NCBI RefSeq assembly: GCF_963576615.1
Contig: NC_088714.1
Location: 29,818,558 to 29,882,557 of the forward strand
From: Watersipora subatra
Taxonomy: Eukaryota; Bryozoa; Gymnolaemata; Cheilostomatida; Watersiporidae
DNA length: 64,000 nt
Direction: 5' to 3'
Positions 34,793 through 48,700 of this stretch are shown here, piece by piece. The position numbers were made by a program, and so were the translations under genes. The notes under the pieces were generated by a model. The model was not told the DNA's origin. It did no database searches and saw only the letters and a list, made by a program, of their open reading frames with translations. How positions within the stretch are numbered: the first letter of the stretch is position 1; every line of letters starts with the position of its first letter.

Positions 34793-36361
34793 CTAACTTT
34801 CTTTAGCCTGCTACTACTCGCTATAATAAAATATATTAGACTGTGAACTTTGCCAACCATATTTGCGCTAGCGCTAAATCAAGGTAATCCTACGCAAATA
34901 ACCGAATCTGACACTTTTAAGAAGTAATAATAAATATTATTATGCGTAGCGACAGCACGGATGCTAAACCATTAGTGCAAACTATTTGCTTAGTTCAACA
35001 AGATAAGATGATGGGCAGACAAAGTAAACACCATCCGAGACTGTGTGAGATTAAAATTTGGAGTTTTCATTCTGTCATCATACAGAGAAAATGCTACAAA
35101 GAGCTAAAGAGTTGTCTGACCAAAGAAAGGGATAACTTCTTTTTTTTAACACCACTGTCACCAAGTCGATAATATGGACAAGGTTGATCTGTTTTTGAAA
35201 TATAATTAAATTTATTGACATATCCTGTCTCATCAAAATATCAAGTGACCTATTTGCATAACTTCCAAAATATGATTGATTCTCACTGCAGAGCACAGCC
35301 TGCTTATGAATGAACACAAAAATTTTAGGATTTCCTTGAATGTACATGCGCATTTCGCATCAATTTTGCAATCATGAGATATTCATGAAGACTCATGCAA
35401 TAGTCACAACAAACCATGCTATGTCTATAAACAACACAAAGTGCTAGCCAACACAATAAAATTATCAGCAACAAAAGCAAAACTACATAATAACAAACTA
35501 CATATACATCTACACGTGCTGAACATGTACAGCTGAGCCTAGAACTTGTGACACCAACAGTGTCTCAAGTTTTAACATTTCTGTAAAGAAGGAAGAAGAA
35601 CGACTTGCAAATAATATCAAAATTATATTTTTATGCAAAAACTTTGCAAAAAACAATGTATTAAACAAAGCAAACCTAAGTGTTAGCCAGAAATCACAGT
35701 CGAACCTCTATTTTTGATCACATATTAATCAAAATGTTCAAGACACAATGTAAAATTTAAGAAAATATTTGACTTAGCACCAGAATTAACTCTAACATAT
35801 GCCATTCAAATGTCTCTAAATGTTGCTGTGTCATAAGTAGAACTGAGGCTAGTGAGAAACAGATTATAAAATATGAAACATGACCTAAATATATAAACAA
35901 AATTGATTTAGATTTCTCCTACTTTGAGTCAGAGTAAGGCGTACCATACATCTCTACCATCACTTCTACCAAAACTGATGCAGTGCTGAAAGTACTTTTG
36001 CATTTGCCTGTCTCTAAGGTAAGATGTAACACTACTATATTGGTTAGTTATAAATTATTATGGCCAAGCCTTCTGGGATTAGCCAAAGGATTTCAGTAAA
36101 ATTGGAGTTGTGACCATATGAAAAAGAAAAAACAACTACAATCAACACTTAAGACTGAAGCTGTAGATATTCAAACTTTTGCAAATGGAAGATTCAATAG
36201 CTTTTCTAATACTTTTAATTGCTTTTGCTTACATTTATAATAAAGAATTAAATTAGTTAGAAACTGATTTAATTAAATTTAAGTCACCTGTTCGTGTCAA
36301 ATGATATCTAACAAAGCAAATTACTCGCCCCGATGCGCACAATTCAAATTTCAATGTTGTT
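34793..36361. other. Intergenic stretch
   Basis: No coding exon or element with ends was seen. It contains many short AT-rich runs. Confidence 0.45.
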
Positions 36362-36795
36362 ATAATTATATTGTACTGATAATGTAATGATGTTATATAT
36401 TGTACTGACAGTATAATGATGTTATATATTGTGCTGATGATGTATTGTTGTTATATATTGAACTGATAATGTAATGATGTTATATATTGTACTGACAGTA
36501 TAATGATGTTATATATTGTATTGACAATGTAATGTTGTCATATATTGTACTGACAGTATAATGATGTTATATATTGTACTGACAATATAATGATGTTATA
36601 TATTGTACTGACAATGTAATGTTGTTATATATTGTACTGACAATATAATGATGTTATATATTGTACTAATAATGTATTGTTGTTATATATTGTACTGACA
36701 GTATAATGATGTTCTATATACGTGTATATTGTACTGACAATTTAATGATGTTATATATTGCACTGACAATGTAATAATGTTATATATTGTACTGC
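36362..36795. repeat. 29-bp minisatellite
   Basis: About 15 copies of a unit close to AATGATGTTATATATTGTAC plus TGACAATGT, with scattered substitutions and one inserted CGTGTATA patch near 36720. Confidence 0.85.
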
Positions 36796-37588
36796 ATACA
36801 ACTAATAATCATAAGTGGATGATCAATAAAACATTTCTTTTTGCATCCATGGATGTGGTGGGTACATTTCATGTATTTTGGCATAAGAGCAACAGCAAGC
36901 AACGAATAAAATATAACAAATAAGCAAAATTATTGCCTTTAAAAAGGAGCAAATATTTCAAACTAGCATTTTATCCCTCACCTGTTACCATTAAATTTCA
37001 GAAACACCAACTCCGAAAAGTTTGATCCAGATAGAGAACTACACTTTAGGCACCTTATGAAATCGCTTTTACTGAAACTTTACCTATTAAAGCAGATGTT
37101 ACAGGAGTAGACAATCCTCTAGGAGCAAGTGCAGCTTGTAACTTTTTAGTGACTTGAAATTTTTTATAATAGTATGACAATAATTCACAGGTCATTATTG
37201 TATCATTACTAGCTGTACTACCCAGCATTGCCTGGGTATTAAAAATCAGCTTATAAACAATGAGAAGTGGTGAGAGTTGTCTGCCACTTGCTTTTAGCCT
37301 GGCAGATTGCCAACGGAAAGTTTTTATTAAGTTAACTAATGACAATCACTTACTTATTCAATCACCTTGCGTGGTATGCAAAGCATTTGGGTATGTGCTC
37401 CCGTATAGTGACCTATATTGGCAAACGAACAATACAATACCTGTGACCTATTGGGAAGGGCGTCAGGCTGGCAAATGGTAGGGTCCAATATCAAATCTTA
37501 TTCGGTACGGATTTTTTATTCCAAGATTTAATAGCTATAGCCAAAATGCAGACCAACATACTACATACGACATAAAACATACTTTGAG

Positions 37589-37589
<1 letters not shown>
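36796..37589. other. Intergenic stretch
   Basis: No supported gene. The minus-strand frame 37345-37055 (96 codons) has no motif or splice context. Confidence 0.4.
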
Positions 37590-37677
<88 letters not shown>

Positions 37678-37682
37678 CATGT
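37590..37682. repeat. (TA)n microsatellite
   Basis: Long TA run, partly interrupted by ACATATATATGTATATG and closing with a TATACATATACATG palindrome. It abuts the 3' end of the LINE remnant. Confidence 0.85.
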
Positions 37683-37734
37683 ATAATGTATATTCTTAGA
37701 CTACTTCTAGTATCATTATTATTATTGACTTTTT

Positions 37735-38465
37735 ATTCATGGTGAAACCAGTTTTCTATCTTAGACCAGGCTTTTCTAAAGACCAAAAGTTTACAAAGCC
37801 ACATTTCTGTTCCTAACTCTTCATTTTTGAGTACTTTTCGAAGAACGTGTGCGGTTCCCAGTGGAGCAGTTTCTTTAGTCGTACCATATGAGAGAGCTGC
37901 TCCAAGCATGGCAAGAAATGATGTCAGGCAATTGGTTGTTCTTCCTAAGTTCCTGATGACAACTGAAGTTAATATTGTTGTCACTTTTCATGTGCCTTGA
38001 GGTCTCTCATCTTATGTCCTGATGCTTTCATATTTTTTTTCATTTTCTCATTCACTCTTATCGTTGTTCTTACATCTCCTGAGACAGCAATATCAATGAT
38101 GACACACTCTTTTAGCTTTTTCTTAAGCAAGATGATATCTGGCCTTTTGTTTTTATGAATCTGTCAATATAGACATTGAAGTCTCCTGACACTTTCAGAC
38201 TCTCATTCTCCACCACCTTTTTAGCCTATGTTCATACCATGACTCATTGTGAGTATTTCATGCGTTTCCTAGATGATCCAATGTATGGCAGCAGCCTCCT
38301 CATCATGTCTTCATGTATAGTTGGTAGGTGCCATTTTACCACATTCCCTTATGATGTGTTACCATTTCATCCTTGATCTTGCACATTCCACATATAGGTA
38401 ACTTGCTTGCATAATCAATTCTGGCTTTTTGGTAGTTAATACTTCAGGCTTGGTCACGAGGCACA
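37735..38465 (-). pseudogene. Remnant of a non-LTR retrotransposon ORF2 C-terminus
   Basis: Read on the minus strand, a broken frame keeps the signature of the region after reverse transcriptase in many invertebrate LINEs. First comes a Cys-containing piece (CGMCKIKDEM), then KRPDIILLKK and VIIDIAVSGDVR, then SVVIRNLGR and APLGTAHVLRKVL. Frame changes and stops separate the blocks, so it is dead. The N-terminal endonuclease and RT catalytic parts are not in the window; 5' truncation is typical of LINE copies. Confidence 0.65.
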
Positions 38466-39204
38466 ATAATTAATAATTATTATAATAATACTATAACGTA
38501 ATTATTATTAAATTACGTAGCTGTAAACCACAAATTAATTAAAAGTTATCATTGAAAAAACAAAAATGCTTAAATTAGTATAAGGTAACAACGTTGAATG
38601 GTTAAAAGAGATGTAAATTTTCTGCTATTAATGTCTGCGCTTGAAAATAGCACTGACAGAGCAACTGACATTAACTGGGAACTAACATTAGGCCGAGTGC
38701 ATTAACACCTATTATCTAGACTACTTTTGATGGTAATATTACAAGGGCTAAGCTGCTTGGGATAGCCTATAATTCTGTTTTATAGCACATCAATTATCTA
38801 CCAAAAGATTACATCAAAAAATGTTAACAATTTGATTTGTTGATCAAATCCAAACCCTAAATCTCTTGGTTTTTGTAAATAAAGTCCATATCATGACTTG
38901 AATCCCTATAAAATAGATTTGATTCAATTATCTGAGTGTTCAGATGTTCGATCTGCTACTGATTTGAACACAGCTCTGGAAACCTTTCATTAATACTCAT
39001 TAGTCTGAGGCCCTCCGCAATCAAACTCATAACTCTCAGCCATCATGTAAATCTATACTTATCAGAATGCCTATTCTACATAAAACGAGTAGATAGGCAT
39101 CAAGCCAAGGAGTAGAGTCCTAAAGCCATTTAAGATATTGTTCAACGCATCCACCATTAGCATGTCTTCTGAACTTTCAAAGTAAATGGCTCTATAATTG
39201 CCTA
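38466..39204. other. Intergenic stretch
   Basis: Nothing recognisable besides an ATTAATTATTAT-rich patch at 38468-38515. Confidence 0.4.
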
Positions 39205-39420
39205 TTAACATTTCTAGAATGTTTTACGAACTATGTGGCTTTGACATCCAAACTATTAACCTTTGACCTTGCTGATGTAGAAGGATAGAGTTCCTGTTTT
39301 AAAAGACTTACGATGAAAGAAAGTTCTATGAAATTTGACATTTCTGGAATGTTTTATGACCTATGTGGCTTTGGCATCGCTGACACAAATGAATAGAATG
39401 ATGGGTTAAAAAGGGTTGGA
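39205..39420. repeat. Imperfect tandem duplication
   Basis: Two diverged copies of a unit of about 130-145 bp sharing ACATTTCT.GAATGTTTTA, CTATGTGGCTTTG.CATC and the downstream AAGT.AATTCTATGAAAT text. Confidence 0.6.
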
Positions 39421-40796
39421 AGTAAATTCTATGAAATAGCTTTTTGATTTTTTGTTTTAGACTAGTAAGACTGTCTTCATAAATAGAAGAAAGCTGGCTA
39501 AAGAGTAAGCTTCAGCTATCTGAGATGTTTCATAATTCCATCTATATGCATCTTATGATCTGCTTATTTCCTTGAGCACAAAGTGATACCGTTATTTGCG
39601 TATCCTGAAATGGCATAAAGCTATTAGACTAATCACACCATGGCAGGTGGTTAGTAAGTGGGTCACGCTATCAAAATAGTCAAAAGTGACACTTATCAGA
39701 TTTTGTCAAGAATGTTTGTGACATCACAATAACAATGCTATGACTATTACCAACCTTATTGAAATTTTGATTGGTCGCACAGCTTTGTGGGCTTTGTTGG
39801 CTTTGTAACTCAAATGTGCTGAATCACTATGTAGTTGTAGCATTGTTTAATCAAGAGTTCTTTGCAGCATGAGATGCTGCAAATATGGAAGCATGCGTGT
39901 TGCTTGCCACTTTACAATCACACAAATTGATGTCATGACTAAACTAAAATTTTTCTCATTTGAGTAGAAATTCTATCGGATTCTAAAAATCTTACAAAAT
40001 TCCACGATTAAATCAGCCTACATAAAAGCTGGATGAAGACATAACATTATAAATGAAGATGATAGCATTCTTGAATGTGCTATTAGAGGCAGTTATAATC
40101 GGCAACTGTTGCAGGTAGTTTATGTTGAACTTTAGGATTGAATTGTTCTAAAAGCCTTGAGCATTTCAATTAGTCTAGCAACTTGTTCAAGTGTATTCGA
40201 AATATTGAATAAAAAAACATGAATTAGGACATAACGTCAGTACAGACAGTAATTATAGAACTAAAGCACACGTATTTGGTTAACCAAGTGTCAATGTGTA
40301 GGACAGTTATCAGCAAGGTCATACGGCATCAGCTAATTATAACCAGTACATATTTCAACAATTTATTCAACAGTGGTTAACAGATTTATAGCTTCTACTT
40401 CCAACGTATGCTGACGTTACATTATTATATAGCTGTCAGCACCAGTAGATCCCACGACAAGTCAAATTGAGCTGATTAATTCATGGGCAACAAATCTACT
40501 AACTAACAACTAACCTTCTACCTTATAAGCTTAATTCAGTCTACACATGAATGTGCAAGTTTGCCATCGCTGATAACTTGCTTAAAGTTTGTTCATAGCT
40601 GACGCTGTCTCTGTAACCTTAGAATTTTACAAGGTTGCTGTAGCTCATAAAATAACAAACGATTTTTACCAGAAATAGGTTGCAAATGAAACAGCAACTT
40701 TTTTAAGCGTTTGTTTCTATGCAAGAGTGATCAGCAAATACCCGGAGGAGCTAAATAAACCACTACATATTATACATTGGGTAGCTTTCTTTGAGG
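39421..40796. other. Intergenic stretch
   Basis: No gene or repeat structure was identified on either strand. Confidence 0.4.
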
Positions 40797-40901
40797 TCTT
40801 ATAGCTTACTAGATGACCCAGTTATTGAATGTCTTATAGTTTACTAGATGACCTAGTTATTGAATGTCTTATAGTTTACTAGATGACTCAGTTATCGAAT
40901 G
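40797..40901. repeat. 35-bp tandem repeat, three copies
   Basis: Unit TCTTATAGTTTACTAGATGA plus CCTAGTTATTGAATG, with few differences. Confidence 0.8.
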
Positions 40902-41172
40902 GCTTTTAATCAGTTCTACCTCTAATACATATGTACTTTAATAAAAGATTAGTTTGTTAAGCCCTAGACCCAAGTCACTGGTGAGGAGAACCTTTCAGAA
41001 GTTGTCATGCCATGGGCCATCTACACTATAGCTGTTTGATACTGTGTTATTAGGGATTGGTGTTTCCTATGGTATTATGGCATTTTCATTAAGTCCAAAT
41101 ATCTCACTTGTACTGCCATAAGAGCATTCATAGATAACCCTCAATAGATTTATGATGATCTTCAATCTTTGT

Positions 41173-41336
41173 AGGAGAGGCAACTCCTAGGTTCACCTTG
41201 TTAGTATGAGAGGCAACTCCTAGGTCCACCTTGTAAGTATGAGAGGCGACTCCTATGTCCACCTTGTTAGTATGAGAGGTGACTCCTAGGTCCACCTTGT
41301 TAGTACGAGAAGCAACTCCTAGGTCATCTTGTTAGC
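41173..41336. repeat. 33-bp tandem repeat, five copies
   Basis: Unit GAGAGGCAACTCCTAGGTCC plus ACCTTGTTAGTAT, with substitutions between copies. Confidence 0.8.
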
Positions 41337-41617
41337 CCTTTATCCCGCAGCAGAGTGATTTCCTATTGACTAATTAGAGGCCAAGTGACTGAAAACAATT
41401 ATTATAGACGTTTGATTAGTAGTGCTTGTTGTAGACATGAAAATCATTGCTGAAGTTGAAGATAAATCTAGTCATTTCTGAGCTTTGCGGATGAGTATCA
41501 CCCCACACTTCAGCCATGTTATAAGCAACCAGTATCCTGTCAGTCTAGTGTGTGGTGAGAGATTGTCATGTGTGCTGATAGAGCACAGCAAATAGCTATC
41601 AGCACAATTAGTCTAAC

Positions 41618-41700
41618 ATACAGCGATTGATTGGTGCAGATGTTAGCATGCCATTATACCATGCTGAGTGTCGAGAGTTCAAACCCTGTTGAAAGCATTT
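41618..41700 (+). mobile_element. tRNA-derived SINE head, copy B
   Basis: Plus-strand tRNA-like block: GATTGGTGCAGATGTTAGCA (box A region), then GAGTTCAAACCCTG (box B). Similar to copies A and D but lacking their long 3' body. Confidence 0.5.
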
Positions 41701-42757
41701 TTTATCTCAACTTATAACCATGGCTTTAGATGGGTGGATGCACGAACATGATTCTTATTATAGTAAAGATTGAAAAGCTCAGCCAGAAACCAGAGGGCAA
41801 TGAGATGCCTGACACTGACCACCATGAACAGGTACTGCTGCCAATTCTTTATCTGATTCACAAAACAATCAGCTAAAACAGGAAATGGTAGAATTAAAAA
41901 TTTAGAACTGCCGATGAATAACACTTCACTGGTGTTTTACTTTACACAAGTTCCTTTCCACTATATTAGTCATTGCACCTGCTGTCACACTTGTAGGACT
42001 AGAGGACATTCACGTCTCCAGTAACGTGGAAGAGCTTAACTATACGCATACTTGCGCAATATATTGTGCAAATGCAAAAAAGTTAGACTACTTGAAATTC
42101 ACGAACATTTCCATGAAGACCTTTATAAGGATTAGGCTATAGTTTGTGATTTGATATGTACAGTTAGTATAACGTAAAGGTAACCAAAACCTATAGAAAA
42201 GTTAGTAAAGCTGCGTTAAAAGGAATCTCAAGTGGTATGATCTTTAGATCAATGTTTATATTATAACTATTATAAAAACTTATAAAAAGAAACATTATTT
42301 TTCTACTCTATTTCATTTTATAAAATGTTCTTATACTGTTTGTGCACATGAAATAACACAAGTTTTTATAGCAACATTTCAGAGAATGGTAAACTAGTTA
42401 GTGTCATCCGCAGAGTTAGCTTCATCAAACATAATGTCATGAAGGAAGCACAGAACTGGACTATCATGTAAAGTAAACAAGAAAAAAAATAAAACATCAT
42501 AAAACTATTACAAAAAAGTTAAATTCTTTACCATATTCAACTATATTGCAACATTCTATCTGACTGACTGAACAATGAATCTGTGAAAGATGCAAAATAC
42601 TCTTGGCAAGCGTTTCCTTTATCAGTTGCTAAGGAACTCGGTATTTTAAATATGTAGAGGAAAGCTTGTGTATGTACAGCGTATATGGTTGAAAGAGTCT
42701 ATTACTGAACTCAGTAGAGCAGAGCTGAAAACATTGAATTGGACTGCTGTTCTTATA
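41701..42757. other. 3' flank of the P450 gene
   Basis: Left of the P450 stop. No canonical AATAAA (minus strand) stands out within the first few hundred bases. Confidence 0.35.
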
Positions 42758-45700
42758 TCACTGGCGTCTAACGAATTTAACATGCATGGAAGGCGGTGAA
42801 AGGAGAATAGACATCGGGTACTTTCTCACATCGCGTTCTGGCAGCTTCCCGATGAGCTCCACATTGTATTTTTGTAGAATGTTAGCCAAAAAGAGGAATA
42901 TTCTTGACCTGGCTAACAATTCACCTGGACACGCTCTTCTTCCTGATCCAAATCCCAGAAAACTGTAAAATCCGAAAAAACAACAGCTATTATGTTTCTA
43001 GGTTTTATGAAACAGTCTAGTTACATAAAAACCATTTGTTTTATGTAACCAGAGGCTCAGACCAGAAGTTTCGCCAAAGGCTTTGAGACATATATACATT
43101 GGAGATATACTCTATGCATGGGCAGTTAGTGTGCCAAGTCTATATAAAATTTTTATCATGTTTCTCAAGCCTTTGTTATCATTTCTACTGTACTCAAACC
43201 TTTGCACATAATTCTTCAAAAAACATACTGTATCTAAGATGTTATAAACATGATAAAGAATCTTTTACTTTGTTTGGTTTAACAGACTAATTTATAAGAG
43301 ATAATGTTAACCTGATTTAGTCTCATGCTATTCATTCCAGTTTAGTGTCATTTAGTCTATTTTAGTTTTATCTATTGAAGTCTACACTTGATAATTTAGA
43401 CTGCTTTAGTCAGGGTCGTTCTAGTTCACTCCCTAGTTGTATCTGCTGTAGTTTGGTTATCCTAGTTTACTCCCTAATTGTATCTAATGTAGTCTGGTTA
43501 ATTCTAGTTTACTCCCTAACTGTATCTAATGTAGTCTGGTTAATTCTAGTTTACTCCCTAGTTGTATCTAATGTAGTCTGGTTATTCTAGTTCACTCCCT
43601 AATTGTATCTAATGTAGTCTGGTTAATTCTAGTTTACTTCCTAATCATATCTAATGTAGTCTGGTTAATTCTAGTTCACTCCCTAATTGTATCTAATGTA
43701 GTCTGGTTAATTCTAGTTCACTCCCTAACTGCATCTAATGTATTCTGGTTAATTCTAGTTCACTCCCTAACTGTATCTAATGTAGTCTGGTTAATTCTAG
43801 TTCACTCCCCAATTGTATCTTATGTAGTCTGAATATTCTAGTTTACTCCCTAATTGTATCTAATGTAGTCTGATTAATTCTAGTTCATTCTCTAATTGTA
43901 TCTAATGTAGTCTGGTTAATTCTAGTTCACTCTCTAATATCATCTGTTTTAGTTCGGGTTGTTCTAGCATTCTCTATTCTCATTATTTTACTTTCGGTTA
44001 TTCTAGTTTACACCCTAGTCTTATCTATTCTAATATGATTTGTTTCACTTTCAAAAAAATTTTGAAGACAGCTTTTTTCTAGTAGAAAAAACACAGATGT
44101 CTTAAAATTATATTTACCCCCATGTACGGATTACTGAGACACAAAACTAGCTTTAATACCACAGTGATTGCTCATGTATTAGCCAAGGTTATGAGCGTTA
44201 AGGTTCGCATGCGAAGCCCGTTAGGGCAGTTCCACTACTATATACATGTACAAAAAATAAATATGTGCAAAAAATGTCTTATAGTAATTTACGATTATGA
44301 GTAAAAAAATATGTAATCTACATTCATCAAGTAATTTAGTTTTAGTATCCTAGTACGGGTTTGGAACGCAAGTTGGTTGTGGAAAGCAAGTTCTTCGTTT
44401 GATCTTTGAACTCTTACATTATCATTTTTTATATTTTGTGTTAAAAGTTCTTGGAATCAGGGCATTGCATTAGCGAGTAACTTGCCAACTTAATGTTGAA
44501 ATTTATTCACTGCCATCTGGATTTCACTATTAAAAAATTTTATGATAATTTATACACTATAATAAATAGTTTTGGTTTTAAAACTGTTTCCATTGTTGAT
44601 CGACAAGCTATCTGTTTGAGACAAGTACTGACAGTCATAAATATGCAACCAATATTCTCTCTGCCTCAGTCATTACAGTCATCCCACACATGTAATACAG
44701 AAGTCAACTAATAATAATAATAATGCTGATAGTAACTTTTTGAAAATGACATATGTAAAGAACTATTGTACAGTTTTACTTGCAAATTATTTAGGAATGG
44801 GATCAAGAAAGTTAGGTCAGAAGATACTAACAATACGGAAACTTTTTCAAACCTTACAAACATCAGCACAAAATAGACTGAGCTTACATACAACCCGGCT
44901 TGTACGTGATAGATAATTCATTTTTGTCAGTTGAAAATAAGGACTTGTTGCATGCATTTTATGTTATTACAACTTTCGCTCAAACACATATTATGATAAA
45001 CACCGACCCCCTTCACAGTCGATTGCACATAGGCTAGTTCTGACATTTTGTCAAAAAGTTAAAAGGGGATGTTTTAGAGAATTTTTCTTGATTTGCTGTC
45101 GATGCCTTATTGACTCAACACTGAATGACAACTGCAGGTTGAAGTAACTGCCATATGAGCAAAATCTATGATGATAATCTCAGAGTATATTGCCTCTTCT
45201 TTCTGACTTACTTTTGTCGCAATGGATGATCTCGATCTACACACTTTCCTTCTTTATCTAGAAATCTATCAGGCTTTAACACAAAGGGATCTTCATAGAT
45301 ATCAGGATTGTGGGCTGTATGGAAAGCGTTTATGAGCACCACAGTATTTGCCGGAATCTAAAATATGATTGGCTGATGCAGAGTAGAGACAATTCTCACG
45401 TTACTAGTTGAAGTATTAACTAAAACGGTGAAAGAGTTTTTTGATAGGATAATCTTGGGTAGAGTAACTGCTACTAAATAACCAGTACATATGATAGACA
45501 GAATATCGGTTCACAGAATAAACAGGCAGGTTGTGAAAAGTTATAATAGCAAACTTTACTATCATTAGAGGGGTGTTCGTTTGTAAGCCCAAAGCCAGGG
45601 TTAAATGTTAGGAAAAAAGATTGCTTGCAACAGGATTCAAACACCCAACTCAGCTTTGTAGATCAATGCTCTAACAAGTTCACTAATCCAGAATCGTTAT

Positions 45701-48700
45701 GAATTATTACACCTGACAATACACACTAGACTGCCAGGGTGCTAGTATGAATAACAAAACAAACAAACAGTTAAAAGACAAAAATGGTGTCAACCTTGAC
45801 ATTCTTATCTTCAACTAACTATGAGTTACAACCGCTAGCTGATTGTAACTCTCATGCTTGTGAAAATGCTGTTGTTGATTATTGGCAGCAATCAGATTAC
45901 ATTAGCTAGTACAGTTAGTACAGCGTAGATAAATGTTATCTACTGGCAATCTTGCCATCCTGAATAGCTGATAGTAAAGGCTGGAAATGATATCACCTTG
46001 AACGCATCTTTCCAACCAATATGAGTCAGTGTGGGAGAGTAGGTCTATACTCCCGGATCTAGTAACCCACAGCCACTGCCTCATGATAAAACACTATCAT
46101 GATTTTTCTCAAACAAAACCGAGCAGAGTATCTTTATATCAGCAACTATTAGCCATCTTTGACAAATTGTTGTTAATCTATCTACAGTGTAAACCTCTCA
46201 TCTTCTAACCTTTCTTGACACCGTCGAACTAAAGAAATAATATACACGCAAGTGGTTATTGAAGTGCCTCATAAAAGTTTTCTTCATGTGGGTCTTGAAC
46301 TCGTGACACTCTGCTCTCTGTATGAATGTGTATATAGATTGTTGTTGTAAAAGCAGTGTAACAAATTATGTTAAAAATAAAACAAATCTTGCAGCTGTAA
46401 GTCGGGCTTACAGCTAGTACTTTATAAACGCCTGATCTCTTTCTCTCCGTAGTTGAGGCGTCGTGTATTCCCCTTACAAACCTTATAGCCAATAAGTTCT
46501 GTGTCTCTCAGAGTCATGTGGGGCAGAAGTACAGGTGCTTGAGACAGATATCTGAACTGTTCTAGCAGATAGGCTTCCATTTGAGGCAGCTTCTCTCTAC
46601 AGCAGTCCGAGCGTAATGAACTGTTTAGTGCAAGTTTTTTGTTTGAGTTAGCTATTACGAAAGTCCAAAGAAATGGTTTGTTTTTTATTTTAAAAACAAA
46701 AAAAGCAATTTGCTATATGGCAATGCCATTTGAAAAGCACGCATTGTTCATCCATTGTGTGGCTAATCTTACATAAGACTTAAAAATTCTTTTAACTGCG
46801 TTTTATATAAAAAAACCAAAAAAATTTTTGTTTGGTGTTTTCAGAATTTTCAAATTTTCGAATTTATTTCAAATCTTTTATTTCATATTTTATATTTTGC
46901 TTTAGCATGTTTTTTTGGATACAAAACTAGTTTGTCAAAACTAGCAAACATATTTACGAGCACTTACTCACTACAATTTATTTTCCCAAATAATATTCGT
47001 TTCAAAAAAGCTTTCCAACCACCAGCTGATTTTTTTTGACAAGCTTAATTTTATGTTAATTTATTGTGTGTAGCAAAACTCCCAAATCTTTATGAGAACA
47101 CTAAGTTTAGTACCGATTTTGCTGTTATTAGCATACCTGTAACAAAGCAAAATTTAGCATAATTTTTCACTTTTAATAAATTGCACAGTTTTTTGATGGT
47201 TTACATTTAAATTTGGAAATTTTGTACAAATTTGATTGATAAAATAGCCTTTTTTGGCAGATTTTATAAAAATGATTGTTTCTTGTTATTTAGGCCAACT
47301 AATGAGAAAGGGTATGAACTGTTCGAGAATGTTATACAGTTGATCCAGAGTTTAAGCTCTTGATATGTATTGAGTGTCTTTAGTTCTACACTTGAATTTT
47401 GCAACATAACCTTAACTCTGCTAATAAGGGTTGAATTGCATTTTCGATAATATTGTAAAATTAGGCTGCAGTCATTTGTGGCATCTAAAAAGGTAACCAT
47501 AAAAAAAAACACAACTGTAAACCATCTATACCTCGTGTCCAAGTAGCAGTATAATATTTAAGTTATTTCCAGTTTAAAGGTTTAAAGGAATTGAAATTCT
47601 TTAACTTTTATTTAGCCACAGGCAGGGTTTAAATGTGCACTACACATGCACTACACATGCACTACACATGCACTACACATGCACTACACATGCAAAAATC
47701 TAACACTTGTTTTATGTACGGAGAAATATGGAAGAGACTTTACATGAAACATTTAGAATTATGATAACAGATTACTGACAAGACACTGATATACTGCTTG
47801 ATAGAATCTTTGAGACAAAAACCAAGACTGCTGACCATTACTAGCCCCAATCTTTACTATAATAAGAGCCGCGTCTGTCCGTGTGTCCGCAACTACGCTA
47901 AGAGAATTAGGAAAAAAGATTCTACACCATGGGAATCAAACGCTGACATTCAGATTATAAGTCAAGAGCGCTATCATCTGCACCATTCAACCACCTTTCT
48001 ACATCTAAGAATAGTTGTGCACGTAGATATTACATATGACAGCGTCATGGGACTGCCAGTGCACTAGTTCATCATAAAATACATTAGAAATGCTGACTGA
48101 ATGATGAGCTGCAGATGGGTCAGACAACTTTATCCATTGCTAAATTTTCTGCCAAAATTTAACACCCGATTCATGAGTCAGCGCTGCCATAAGACCCACA
48201 AAAAGTTATATTGTTATTGTTGAGAAGGAATATGGGTTTTTCCAGCTCATTCACATGATAACAATCCTAAGAGTACCAGTGCGAAAGCAAAACTTCCCGA
48301 AGTTTCTGTCACCAGTGACTAGCCATTGTCACGTTCGTAATCAAACATGTCCTTACTTGTCTTTGAGACATATAATGTGGGTCGGATTCAGCTGGGTGTC
48401 AAGCTCATCCTGGAGCCTCTTTTGTAGACCTGGATCATGTAGGAGGTCTAGGAATATCTGAGCAAGACTTCTTCTGCTCGTTTCCAACCCTATTGACTCA
48501 GACAAAGAAATGGTGTTTTAAATAGCATTGTAAATAGCCTGATGTGGTGTTGGCATGGGAACAGTTTGTAACTATTTTGGGTGGTCAAGGTCTGGTTTGA
48601 GGATTATCAACATAATTGAAGTTAAAAGGCATGTCATGAGTCAACCATAGTCTAGACTTCGTTCTCTCATTATTGGTTTAAATAAAAGGTAGAAGATAGT